Assembly (NCBI RefSeq): GCF_019749295.1
Contig: NZ_JACWFG010000011.1
Span: forward strand, 186,001-250,000
Direction: 5' to 3'
Source: Neobacillus niacini
Lineage (GTDB): Bacteria; Bacillota; Bacilli; Bacillales; Cytobacillaceae
Length of the DNA stretch: 64,000 bases
Positions within the stretch are counted from its first letter, which is position 1, and each line of letters starts with the position of its first letter. A model generated the notes under the pieces. That model saw only the letters and a program-made list of their open reading frames with translations, ran no database searches and was not told the DNA's origin. The position numbers and the translations under genes are program-made. Of the stretch, positions 28,337 to 37,218 are shown one piece after another.

Positions 28337-28518
28337 GGGAACTATTCCACAAACGATGCCCGCTAAATGCAGTTTTCCTACTTTCTGGGAATCATTCACT
28401 CCAAAAGATGCCCGCAAAACTCTTTTTCCCTGCACTCAGGGAATCATTTACTTCAAAAGATGCCCGGAGAACTCCTAATTCCTGCTCCCAGGGAATCGTA
28501 CTCTCCAAATGATTCCCA
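28337..28518 (+). repeat. Second tandem hairpin array, about 52-bp period
   Basis: Units starting GGGAAYC/GGGAAC occur at 28,337, 28,387, 28,439 and 28,491 (spacings 50, 52, 52). Each runs through ACTCCAAAAGATGCCCG and a C/T-rich stretch. GGGAATCATT can pair imperfectly with AAAGATGCCC in the same unit, forming a hairpin. Sequence is unrelated to the lut array although the period is the same. It occupies the gap between rhaR and rhaD. Confidence 0.8.
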
Positions 28519-28590
28519 CCTACTATTTTTTTAATTGTGTCTAAGTTGTTAACGAAACAAAAGTAAACGGATACAATTGTGACGAATATG

Positions 28591-28712
28591 TTAATAAAAC
28601 AAAAATAAACAAAAGTAAAATTATGATTTAATGTTTATTTATGTTTGTTTTTGATGTATGATTACATTGTAAAGAACAAAACAAAAACAACCTAAATAAA
28701 AAACAAACTTTT
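28591..28712 (+). promoter_or_regulatory. rhaD promoter region with clustered putative RhaR sites
   Basis: CAAAAATAAACAAAAGTA at 28,600-28,617 is identical over 18 bases to the rhaEW promoter and is followed by a -10-like TATGAT. Further copies are an inverted one near 28,636-28,654 (TTTATTTATGTTTGTTTTTG) and direct ones near 28,671-28,710 (AACAAAACAAAAACAA, AAAAAACAAAC). Another lies at 28,553-28,570. The density of copies suggests cooperative binding. Confidence 0.65.
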
Positions 28713-28752
28713 TCTAAAATATATTAGTACCAATAAAAGGAGAGAAATTAAA

Positions 28753-29589
28753 ATGAGTATGACCATGATGAAAGATGCAATCTATGCTGCTCCATTTTTA
28801 CAAGAAATGTTGGAAACGACGTCTAACTTATACCGATTAGGATGGGATGAACGTAATGGCGGTAATATCAGCTATTTATTAAACGAATATGAAGTTCTTC
28901 CATATCTAAATGTTGATGATGTTAAAAGAACTGTACCGATGAACTTTGATGCATCTGCATTAGCGGGTCGTTATTTTATCGTTACAGGATCTGGAAAATA
29001 TTTTAAGAATGTAAAAAGAGATCCTGCTAATAACCTAGGCTTGATTCGAATTTCAATGGATGGCAAAAGCTATGATATTTTATGGGGATTTGAAGATGGC
29101 GGGGTTGCAACTAGTGAATTGCCAACACATCTTATGAATCATATGAAGCGCTTAGCAGTAGATAAAAACCATCGCGTTATTATGCACTGCCATGCAACAA
29201 ACTTAATTGCCATGTCTTTTACACATAGTTTAAAGGAAGAAGATTTTACAAAAACCTTATGGGAAATGTGTACCGAATGTCTTGTTGTTTTCCCTGAAGG
29301 TGTAGGAATCATTCCATGGATTGTTCCAGGCACAAACGCAATTGGTGAAGCAACCGCAGAAAAAATGGAAGATGTGCGCCTTGTCCTCTGGCCACATCAT
29401 GGAATATTCGGTGCTGGTACTACATTAGATGAAACCTTTGGTTTAATTGAAACAGCTGAAAAAGCGGCCGAGGTTTATACAATTGTTTGTGCACAAGGTG
29501 GAAAAAAACAGACCATTACCGATGCTCAGCTTAACGAGCTTGCAGTAGCGTTTGGTGTTACTCCAAGAAAAGGGATATTGAACCTGTAA
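28753..29589 (+). CDS. rhaD: Rhamnulose-1-phosphate aldolase, RhaD type
   Basis: 278 residues, the size of the E. coli-type zinc aldolase. The active-site region is visible: [12 protein letters not shown] near the N terminus, [13 protein letters not shown] with two zinc-ligand His, and [10 protein letters not shown] with the third. It cleaves L-rhamnulose-1-phosphate to DHAP and L-lactaldehyde. AAGGAGAG precedes the ATG. It duplicates the aldolase half of RhaEW but lacks a dehydrogenase; the downstream lactaldehyde reductase suggests a fermentative branch. Confidence 0.94.
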   Translation: MSMTMMKDAIYAAPFLQEMLETTSNLYRLGWDERNGGNISYLLNEYEVLPYLNVDDVKRTVPMNFDASALAGRYFIVTGSGKYFKNVKRDPANNLGLIRISMDGKSYDILWGFEDGGVATSELPTHLMNHMKRLAVDKNHRVIMHCHATNLIAMSFTHSLKEEDFTKTLWEMCTECLVVFPEGVGIIPWIVPGTNAIGEATAEKMEDVRLVLWPHHGIFGAGTTLDETFGLIETAEKAAEVYTIVCAQGGKKQTITDAQLNELAVAFGVTPRKGILNL

Positions 29590-29610
29590 TAGGAAATAGT
29601 TCTGTTATTT

Positions 29611-29642
29611 AAATGAAGGGACATTTGTTCGTCCCTTTCATT
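29611..29642 (+). terminator. Hairpin between rhaD and the reductase gene
   Basis: AAATGAAGGGAC / GTCCCTTTCATTT with an 8-nt loop. The trailing sequence is ATAAATAAA with few T residues, so it may be a partial terminator that leaves some read-through into the next gene. Confidence 0.6.
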
Positions 29643-29689
29643 TATAAATAAAAATGTGAAATAGTGAACAATCTTAAGGAGGAAGTAGG

Positions 29690-30835
29690 ATGAGTGTTTA
29701 TTATGTTCCAAGTACAAATTTGTTTGGCAGAGGCTGTTTAAAGGAATTAGCTGCATTGGTTAACGAACTAGGAAATAACAAAGCAATGGTGGTTACTGAC
29801 AAATTTTTAAACGAAACAGGTGTAGCAGGAAAGGTTCTTGCTGAATTAGATTCTATTAATCTAGAATACATCGTTTATGATGATGTGAAGCCAAATCCAA
29901 CGATTGAAAATGTATATGCAGGAGTAGATGTTTTCAACACAAACGAATGTGATGTCCTTGTATCTGTTGGCGGCGGATCACCACAGGATACTGCAAAAGC
30001 TATTGGACTTTATGTTACCAATGGGGGAGATTTACGAGATTACGAGGGTGTAGGAAAAACAAAAAATAAATCGATCCCAATTATTGCCGTTAACACCACA
30101 GCAGGGACTTCCAGTGAATTCACGATTAACTATGTTATAACCGATACAGAACGTGAAGTAAAAATGGTAATGGTCGACAAAAATAGCTTGGTTACCATCG
30201 CTGTAAACGATCCAGAATTAATGGTCGATAAACCATCAGCATTAACGGCTGCAACAGGTATGGACGCTTTGACTCATGCTATTGAAGCGATTGTTACCCC
30301 AGGTGCCTATGCTGTTACAGATGCTACTGCACTAGCAGCGGTAGAAATCATCTTTAATTATCTGTCGCGTGCAGTTAAAAACGGACATGATATTGAAGCA
30401 CGTGAACAAATGACCTATGTTATGTTTTTAGGTGGTATAGCCTTTAACAATGCTGGTCTAGGATTTGTTCATGCTATGGCACACCAGCTCGGCGGCGTAT
30501 ATGACTTACCTCATGGTGTATGTAATGCGATGCTGCTTCCAATTGTGGAAAGAGAAAATGCCAAACGCGACCCACGAAAATTCCGCGCTATCGCGAAAGC
30601 GGCTGGTCTTAATGTGGATGGAAAATCAGATGAGCAATGTGCAGATGAAGTAATTGAAGCGATAAAAGCTCTATCAAAAGAAGTAGGAATCCCTAGTAAA
30701 CTAGCTGAATTAGGGGTTAATGAAGTAGATCTAGAAAAATTAGCAATAAACTCACTTAACGATGCGTGTGCACCAGGAAATCCATTCCAGCCCACAAAAG
30801 AAGAAGTTATTTCCATGTTTCAAGAAATCTTATAA
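29690..30835 (+). CDS. fucO: Iron-containing alcohol dehydrogenase, probable lactaldehyde reductase
   Basis: 381 residues, group III Fe-dependent alcohol dehydrogenase. Motifs: VSVGGGSPQDTAKAIG for NAD binding, GTSSEFTINYV, then DALTHAIEAIVTPGA and GFVHAMAHQLGGVYDLPHG bearing the iron-ligand His. Next to rhaD, the expected reaction is L-lactaldehyde plus NADH to (S)-1,2-propanediol, which regenerates NAD under oxygen limitation. AAGGAGG precedes ATG. The family is certain; the substrate is inferred from context, so the fucO name is provisional. Confidence 0.85.
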   Translation: MSVYYVPSTNLFGRGCLKELAALVNELGNNKAMVVTDKFLNETGVAGKVLAELDSINLEYIVYDDVKPNPTIENVYAGVDVFNTNECDVLVSVGGGSPQDTAKAIGLYVTNGGDLRDYEGVGKTKNKSIPIIAVNTTAGTSSEFTINYVITDTEREVKMVMVDKNSLVTIAVNDPELMVDKPSALTAATGMDALTHAIEAIVTPGAYAVTDATALAAVEIIFNYLSRAVKNGHDIEAREQMTYVMFLGGIAFNNAGLGFVHAMAHQLGGVYDLPHGVCNAMLLPIVERENAKRDPRKFRAIAKAAGLNVDGKSDEQCADEVIEAIKALSKEVGIPSKLAELGVNEVDLEKLAINSLNDACAPGNPFQPTKEEVISMFQEIL

Positions 30836-30845
30836 GTAGAAATTT

Positions 30846-30880
30846 AAAGTGTGTTCCTGAAAAAGGAGCATACTTTTTTT
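30846..30880 (+). terminator. Intrinsic terminator after the reductase gene
   Basis: AAAGTGTGTTCCT / AGGAGCATACTTT hairpin with mismatches, followed by TTTTTTT. Confidence 0.75.
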
Positions 30881-30962
30881 GTTCTAATCGTTGCAGGGAA
30901 ATGGTATCATTATATCTTATAAAAATGTACTTTGAGATCCAAATCAGAAATAGGTGAAAAGA

Positions 30963-31922
30963 GTGAACCAGGAATTACTTAACGAACTTTTACAACTGAC
31001 AGACGAGGAAAATGATATTCTTGAACAACAAACGAACGTTAGTAAAGATTTATATACAAGTAAGACGAATTTTATTATCGAGAGTGAAAAATTCTTAAGT
31101 AAAGACAAGATGATCATGGTTCGCAAACACACCAGATTTGTGGACTTTCCATTACATAAACATGATTACATTGAAGTGAATTATGTTTATAACGGGGAAT
31201 TGCAGCAGACAGTCGGAGGCAGACCGATTACCTTGAAAAAAGGAGAGCTTCTATTATTAAATCAACATATTGAACATGAAATAAAAGCTTGTGGTAAGGA
31301 TGATATTGTTATTAATTTTATCATTCGGCCTGCCTTCTTTGACTTTATTTTTTCTTTCTTAAGTTCAGAAAATATTATCAGCGATTTCCTGCTAAGCAGC
31401 CTGTACAATAATACCCAGAACGGACAATTTCTTTATTTTAAAGTATCGGAAATACAGTCTATTCAGGAGTTAATAGCGAAAATGATTCACGAAATTATGG
31501 ACCCTTCCACTTTCTCTGAATCTTCCATAAAGCTTTATATGGGGCTATTTATGATTGAACTTATCAAAAATTCGGATAAGGTTGAAAGAATAGAAGAAGC
31601 TTCCATCATGCATTACTTAGTGGTTGAATCACTAAAGTATATCGAAGAACATTACAAAGAAGCTTCATTATATGAATTAGCTGAGCAATTAAACCAATCC
31701 CATTATGGATTAAGTAAAACCATAAAAAAGGCAACTTCACGTACATTTAAAGAGCTCCTTCAAGAAAGAAGGCTGGTAAAAGCAAAAGAATTATTAGAAG
31801 GTACAGATTTGCCTATTGGGATGGTTGTGGAACAAGTTGGCTACGATAATATTAGTTATTTTTACCGAATTTTCAAAGGGAAATATGGCCAGACACCCAA
31901 AGAATTTAGAGCAAACAAATGA
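30963..31922 (+). CDS. AraC-family regulator with cupin sensor domain
   Basis: About 319 residues from GTG 30,963, preferred because AGGTGA lies 5-10 nt before it; an in-frame GTG at 30,954 is possible. Residues 50-130 form a cupin sugar-sensing domain (VDFPLHKHDYIEVNYVYNGE, then LKKGELLLLNQHIEHEI). The C-terminal 100 residues form the AraC double helix-turn-helix ending GYDNISYFYRIFKGKYGQTPKEFR. It resembles RhaS/RhaR-type activators in layout. Placed at the end of the rhamnose cluster, it may activate uptake or depolymerase genes; its target is unknown. Confidence 0.85.
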   Translation: MNQELLNELLQLTDEENDILEQQTNVSKDLYTSKTNFIIESEKFLSKDKMIMVRKHTRFVDFPLHKHDYIEVNYVYNGELQQTVGGRPITLKKGELLLLNQHIEHEIKACGKDDIVINFIIRPAFFDFIFSFLSSENIISDFLLSSLYNNTQNGQFLYFKVSEIQSIQELIAKMIHEIMDPSTFSESSIKLYMGLFMIELIKNSDKVERIEEASIMHYLVVESLKYIEEHYKEASLYELAEQLNQSHYGLSKTIKKATSRTFKELLQERRLVKAKELLEGTDLPIGMVVEQVGYDNISYFYRIFKGKYGQTPKEFRANK

Positions 31923-31966
31923 TATAATGTTTGAATATTGTTTAATACAACCTAAGGAGATACATC

Positions 31967-33292
31967 ATGAATTTTTCAGCTAAACAAATTATCTTTATCA
32001 GTTTTATGTTATTTTCTATGTTTTTTGGGGCAGGGAACCTTATTTTCCCCCCTTTTCTCGGTCAATCAGCTGGTGATCACATTTGGCTGGCTCTTGCTGG
32101 ATTTATTGTTTCAGCAGTAGGACTGCCCATTTTAGGAGTGATTGCAGTTGCAAAGGTAGGAAGCTTGAACGAGCTTAACCTTAGAGTTCATCCATTATTT
32201 GCATTAATATTTCCATTTTTGATTTATATTGCAATTGGTCCAGGACTGGCTATTCCACGTGCGGGAAGCCTTGCCTTTGAAATGGGAGCTGCACCATTCT
32301 TGCCCGAAAATTTGCTTGATGGCCCAATTTCTTTATTACTCTATAGTATCGTCTTTTTTGGTTTAGCAGCTTGGTTGAGTATGTATCCCTCCAAACTGAT
32401 TAGTCTTTTTGGAAAACTATTGACTCCAATTCTTTTGACCTTGATAGCGATTATCTTTATAAAAAGCTTAATCGATCCTATTGGCTCATTTGAAGCTCCT
32501 ATTGGTAATTATCAAGAAAATCCATTATTCCAAGGAATATTGGAAGGGTACTTAACCATGGATGCTTTGGCAGCACTCGCATTTGGGATTGTCATTGCTA
32601 ACACATTAACAGCACAAGGTGTCCTTGACTCCAAAATGAAATCACGCTATATGATGTACGCAGGTTTGGGTGCTGGTTTGTTACTAGCTGTTATTTATCT
32701 TATATTAGGATATTTGGGAGCTGCCAGTTCTTCTTTAGGACAAGCTGAAAATGGGGCAATTATTTTGTCCAACATCATGACCTACCTGTTTGGAAAGAGC
32801 GGAACATTGCTATTAGGTATTGTTTTTACGCTTGCTTGTTTCTGCGTGTCGATTGGCTTGATTACCTCATGCAGCCAATTCTTCTCCAATGCCATTCCAA
32901 AAGTGGCATATAAAGTATGGGTCGTTATCTTAGCAGTTCTAAGTACTGCAATTGCTAATTTAGGTTTAACGCAAATCCTGCAGATTTCTGTACCGATTCT
33001 CGGCATGATTTACCCAATAGCTATTGTACTCATTTTCTTAGGGTTGCTGGATAATATTATAAAAAGAAATCCATATATATATAGCTCTGTAATCGGCTTT
33101 GTTACTCTTTTTAGTGTTTTAGACACTATTAACAAAGTATTTTTAGACAGTAACTTGAGTGGTGCATTTGAAATTCTTCCTTATTATAACGAAGGACTGG
33201 GGTGGCTGATTCCTGCACTTATAGGATTAGTCGTTGGATATATTTTAGGTTTGTTTAAGGGTTCAACTCCAGTTATGAAAACAAATCCATAG
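31967..33292 (+). CDS. brnQ: Branched-chain amino acid Na+ symporter BrnQ
   Basis: 441 residues with about 12 hydrophobic segments. The N-terminal FMLFSMFFGAGNLIFPPFLGQSAG is the LIVCS family signature. It imports Leu, Ile and Val with sodium. AAGGAG precedes ATG; transcription ends at the terminator at 33,312. It is not functionally tied to the sugar genes. Confidence 0.94.
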   Translation: MNFSAKQIIFISFMLFSMFFGAGNLIFPPFLGQSAGDHIWLALAGFIVSAVGLPILGVIAVAKVGSLNELNLRVHPLFALIFPFLIYIAIGPGLAIPRAGSLAFEMGAAPFLPENLLDGPISLLLYSIVFFGLAAWLSMYPSKLISLFGKLLTPILLTLIAIIFIKSLIDPIGSFEAPIGNYQENPLFQGILEGYLTMDALAALAFGIVIANTLTAQGVLDSKMKSRYMMYAGLGAGLLLAVIYLILGYLGAASSSLGQAENGAIILSNIMTYLFGKSGTLLLGIVFTLACFCVSIGLITSCSQFFSNAIPKVAYKVWVVILAVLSTAIANLGLTQILQISVPILGMIYPIAIVLIFLGLLDNIIKRNPYIYSSVIGFVTLFSVLDTINKVFLDSNLSGAFEILPYYNEGLGWLIPALIGLVVGYILGLFKGSTPVMKTNP

Positions 33293-33311
33293 TAAATGAT
33301 AGGACCAAAAA

Positions 33312-33349
33312 ACGAGAAACCATCAATTAATGAGGTTTCTCGTTTTTTT
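33312..33349 (+). terminator. Intrinsic terminator after brnQ
   Basis: AACGAGAAACC / GGTTTCTCGTT stem with a 12-nt loop and seven T residues. Confidence 0.92.
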
Positions 33350-33537
33350 ATGGGGTTATTTATGAGTGACTATTATACTGATAAATATCAGAAAATAACA
33401 AAAATTAACCTTATTCGGTCATTTTTAGGACATTTTACTCAATTCGTAACCCCAATAGCTTCTTGTTTATAAAGTAATTAAAATAAGAGTTGTGTTAATA
33501 TTTTGAAAATATTAATTAACTATGAGGGGAAATGTGA

Positions 33538-36500
33538 ATGATGAAAAAGCGAAAAGGGTTACCGTTTAAAGTATTATCAACGACAGCCTTAGCAACGATG
33601 TTGTTAACTTCAACAGGATTTGCGGAAGGAAATAGTACTAATCCAGTTCCAGCTCCAAGTGTTGAGGAGATTGTGAAACAAGGGCAGAAAATATTCTTAG
33701 ATGAACAAAAAAAAGCTGCTGAAGCTGAGGCTGATCAGTTTGGGTATAAGGATTTAAAGAAAGAAGGTTTAGCAAAACCGTATAAGCCTAATGAAAAGGT
33801 CCGTCTAATAGTTGAGGTAGAACAGCCTGACACAGCGGGGGAAGCTAAAAAGAACAAGAAGGAAAAGTTTAAACAAAAACAAGATCATGTAATTGCACAA
33901 ATTTCTAAAAATAAAACTGCAGGTAAAGTAAAGAATCGTTTCTATGAAAGCTTTAACGGGTTTAGTATAGAAACTGAGTTTCGTAATCTAAAGGAAATTC
34001 AAGCGACACCTGGTGTAACAAATGTACATATCGCTAGAACGTTCCAGCCTTCTATGGGGGCAAGCAAAGAATTGGTACAAGCCCAAAAGGTATGGGAGGA
34101 ATATGGTTACGAAGGGGAAGGATTGCTTGTTGCAATCGTTGATTCAGGAATTGACTACAGTCATCAAGATATGAAACTAACAGAAAAAGGAAAAGAGAAA
34201 CAAAAGTGGACACAAGAGGGCATTGGAGGTAAATTGGCTGAAACCGAGGTAAGTGAAGTATGGTACAACGACAAGGTTCCTACAGGATATGACTGGGCCG
34301 ATAAAGATACGGATGTCATTGCTCGCGGCCAAAACGGATCTTCACATGGTATGCACGTTGCAGGGACTGTAGGGGCAAATGGGGATGAGGCAAATGACGG
34401 CGTACAAGGTGTTGCTCCAGGAGTGCAGCTATTAGCTGAAAAAGTATTTTCTGATAATGGCGGCGGTGCATTTGAAGATGATATTATTGCTGGTATAGAG
34501 CATGCTGTCACAATGGGAGCAGATGTCATTAACATGAGTTTAGGCTCTGATGCGGGATATGTTGGAGAGGAGAACGATCCAATTCAAAAATCGATACGCG
34601 AAGCAACTGAACAAGGGACACTTGTAGTGGTAGCTGGCGGAAACTCCGCTTACAGCACAAAAAACAATCTTTTACAATCTGCAGCGAAACCTTATTCAGA
34701 AAACCCGGATATTGGGACAGTAGGAGAACCAAGTGTAAGTCCTTATGCCCTGTCAGTCGCTTCCTATGAAAATACAAATATTCATATGAATACATTAGCA
34801 GAGGAAAATGGTTTGCAGCTTCCATATAAAGACCAAACTCAATATAATTTCAAGCTCTCAAGAGTACTGGAAGTGGGCAAGAGCTATGAATTGGTATATG
34901 TTGGGGAAGGGAAAACAGCAGATTTCGTTGGAAAAGAGGTGACTGGCAAAATTGTGGTCGCCAAACCGAATCAGCCATACGCTACCTACACTTATGTACA
35001 AAATGAAGCACAAAAGAAAGGAGCAAAAGCAGTTATCCTAGTGCCGCCGAGTGGATTGGCTGACTATCCATACGTATATCTAAGTTCATTTTTTATTCCT
35101 GCTGCAACAACAAGTAAAGAGGCAGGAGAAGCAATAATTAACAAGCTTACTAGTGGACAAAGTGTAAATATGAAAATGTCAAATGGAGTTTATATAGAAA
35201 ATCCTGATAAAAATACGATATCCGATTTCTCATCTTATGGCACACCACATACATTGGATTTTAAACCAGAGATTACTGCACCAGGAGGTAATATTTATTC
35301 AACGGTTACGGGTAATGAATATGAAATTATGAGCGGAACATCCATGGCAGCACCGCATGTAGCTGGTGGTTCAGCATTATTGCTGCAAGCTTTATATGAA
35401 AAAGGCTTATCTCATTCTAAGGAAACAGCATTAAAAGCAAAAATCGCTTTAATGAATACATCACAATTTATACAAGACCCACGTACCAATAATGAGGTGC
35501 CGTACTCACCGCGTGTACAAGGATCTGGCTTAATGCAAATTAAAAATGCCATTAAAACTCCTGTTCTTGTTACTAGTGAAAAAACTCCATTGGAGCAAGC
35601 TGGAGCAGTTGCCTTAAAAGAAATTACGAGCAACAAAGCTCACTTCAAGTTAAATGTAGAAGCTCTACAAAATGTAGATGTAAAAGACCTGGAATACAGT
35701 GTTTACGTTGATGTATTGACAGATAATACAGAAACAAAGGAATTTGACTTGGACAATGATGGAACATTGGATTCTAAAGAATATTTAACGTTAACTAGCA
35801 AGCGGGTGCAGGGTGCTTCCGTTTTGGTAAACGGGGAAAAAGCAACTCATACAGAAGGTAAGACATTAAAGATTAAACCGGGTCAAGAAAAGAATTTAGA
35901 CATCCAGATTTCATTACCAGCCAGCTTAAAGGAAGGTACATTTGTCGAAGGGTATGTACGTCTTGTGCCAACTGGCAAAAACATTGATTCGGCAGTTCCA
36001 ATAACCGTACCTTATATGGGCTTCTATGGTAAATGGGATCAAGCTCAGAACTTAGATCCAGCTGCATGGGATAAAGATGCTTTCTTAGGATATACGGTGC
36101 TTTGGAATGATGAGCCATTCTCAGAAGGCACATTCCCATTAGGTTATGATCCTAGAAAAGGCACATTCGATACGGACAGAATCGTGATCTCTCCAAACAC
36201 GATTTTTCCAGGAGTATTCCCGACATTCACCACACTCCGTAATTTAGAGAAAACAGAAATGTACGTGGAAGATCAAAATGGACAACTCGTTCAATATTTA
36301 GGTGACTTTAGTGAATACACTGGGAAGCCATGGAAGTTCAGAAAGAATATTATGTCATATGGGGACTATATGAATGGTGGTTACTTATGGGATGTTAAGG
36401 ACAAAAATGGACAAGTAGTCAAAGATGGCAGCTATCACTATGTTATAAAAACAACACTAGATTACAAGAATGCAAAACCGCAAGAAATTAAGCTTCCAGT

Positions 36501-37068
36501 TAAAGTAGATTCTGTTGCTCCGGTAGTATCTGATATTCAAGTACAGCCAAAAGAAGGTGAATTTGAAATATCCTTCAAAGCGGTGGATAACGACAATGGC
36601 AGTGGTTTTTATGGTGCAATCATATGGTATAACGGTAAGTATATGGCGCTAGAGCAGGGACAAACATCCGTACTTGTAAAAGAAGAACCAAAGAGTGTTG
36701 TCGTATTAGGTGCAGATGTTGCCTTTAACCATGGCTATACCGTTTGGGGAGATCCTTCATATATTAATGAAGATATGCTAGTAAGCTATTTCAGTGTCTA
36801 TCCATATAAAAATGTAAATGCTAGTACTCCTGCGGGAATTAATGCGTTCGCCAATAATCGAGTAAACTGGAATATAAGTATTAAAGATGAAAGTGGCAAG
36901 GTTGTTGAATCGATTGTGGTGGAAAACGAGCATGAAATTCACCTAGAGTGGAACCCGGAGGCAGATCTTCCTAACGGTACGTATACCGTATCAGCGGAAG
37001 TGGAAAACAAACAAGGCTTTAAAGTTACGACAAGTCCACAATCTATTACGGTATTACAGCAACAATAA
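33538..37068 (+). CDS. Secreted S8-family serine peptidase (lactocepin/Vpr-like)
   Basis: 1,176 residues. A signal peptide (about 1-29, ending GFAEG) and an inhibitor I9-like propeptide precede the subtilisin domain. The catalytic triad is visible: Asp202 in VDSGID, His270 in SHGMHVAG, Ser602 in SGTSMAAPH. The catalytic domain carries a PA-domain insert (about 430-560), followed by an Fn3-like domain and further beta domains up to the end. There is no LPXTG or SLH anchor, so it is probably released. Its role is extracellular protein breakdown, which would fit the neighbouring amino-acid transporter (inference). Confidence 0.92.
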   Translation: MMKKRKGLPFKVLSTTALATMLLTSTGFAEGNSTNPVPAPSVEEIVKQGQKIFLDEQKKAAEAEADQFGYKDLKKEGLAKPYKPNEKVRLIVEVEQPDTAGEAKKNKKEKFKQKQDHVIAQISKNKTAGKVKNRFYESFNGFSIETEFRNLKEIQATPGVTNVHIARTFQPSMGASKELVQAQKVWEEYGYEGEGLLVAIVDSGIDYSHQDMKLTEKGKEKQKWTQEGIGGKLAETEVSEVWYNDKVPTGYDWADKDTDVIARGQNGSSHGMHVAGTVGANGDEANDGVQGVAPGVQLLAEKVFSDNGGGAFEDDIIAGIEHAVTMGADVINMSLGSDAGYVGEENDPIQKSIREATEQGTLVVVAGGNSAYSTKNNLLQSAAKPYSENPDIGTVGEPSVSPYALSVASYENTNIHMNTLAEENGLQLPYKDQTQYNFKLSRVLEVGKSYELVYVGEGKTADFVGKEVTGKIVVAKPNQPYATYTYVQNEAQKKGAKAVILVPPSGLADYPYVYLSSFFIPAATTSKEAGEAIINKLTSGQSVNMKMSNGVYIENPDKNTISDFSSYGTPHTLDFKPEITAPGGNIYSTVTGNEYEIMSGTSMAAPHVAGGSALLLQALYEKGLSHSKETALKAKIALMNTSQFIQDPRTNNEVPYSPRVQGSGLMQIKNAIKTPVLVTSEKTPLEQAGAVALKEITSNKAHFKLNVEALQNVDVKDLEYSVYVDVLTDNTETKEFDLDNDGTLDSKEYLTLTSKRVQGASVLVNGEKATHTEGKTLKIKPGQEKNLDIQISLPASLKEGTFVEGYVRLVPTGKNIDSAVPITVPYMGFYGKWDQAQNLDPAAWDKDAFLGYTVLWNDEPFSEGTFPLGYDPRKGTFDTDRIVISPNTIFPGVFPTFTTLRNLEKTEMYVEDQNGQLVQYLGDFSEYTGKPWKFRKNIMSYGDYMNGGYLWDVKDKNGQVVKDGSYHYVIKTTLDYKNAKPQEIKLPVKVDSVAPVVSDIQVQPKEGEFEISFKAVDNDNGSGFYGAIIWYNGKYMALEQGQTSVLVKEEPKSVVVLGADVAFNHGYTVWGDPSYINEDMLVSYFSVYPYKNVNASTPAGINAFANNRVNWNISIKDESGKVVESIVVENEHEIHLEWNPEADLPNGTYTVSAEVENKQGFKVTTSPQSITVLQQQ

Positions 37069-37080
37069 AACCATTCGAAA

Positions 37081-37114
37081 AAGTCGGTTCGTGATTAGAG
37101 AACCGGCTTTTTTT
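37081..37114 (+). terminator. Intrinsic terminator after the S8 peptidase
   Basis: AAGTCGGTTC / GAACCGGCTT stem with one G-U pair, 9-nt loop and a seven-T run. Confidence 0.9.
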
Positions 37115-37218
37115 GCATGAGTCAAATAATTGAAAATAAAAATGTTTTCGGTAAAAACCTTAAATGGTATGATTTAGTAATCAGTATCTATCACGTTGCA
37201 ATATGGAGAGGTGTAGTT

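Noticed and set aside
28337..28518. CRISPR array or 61-codon gene
   Set aside because: There are no unique spacers, and the open frame simply reads through the repeat units with repeating peptide sequence.
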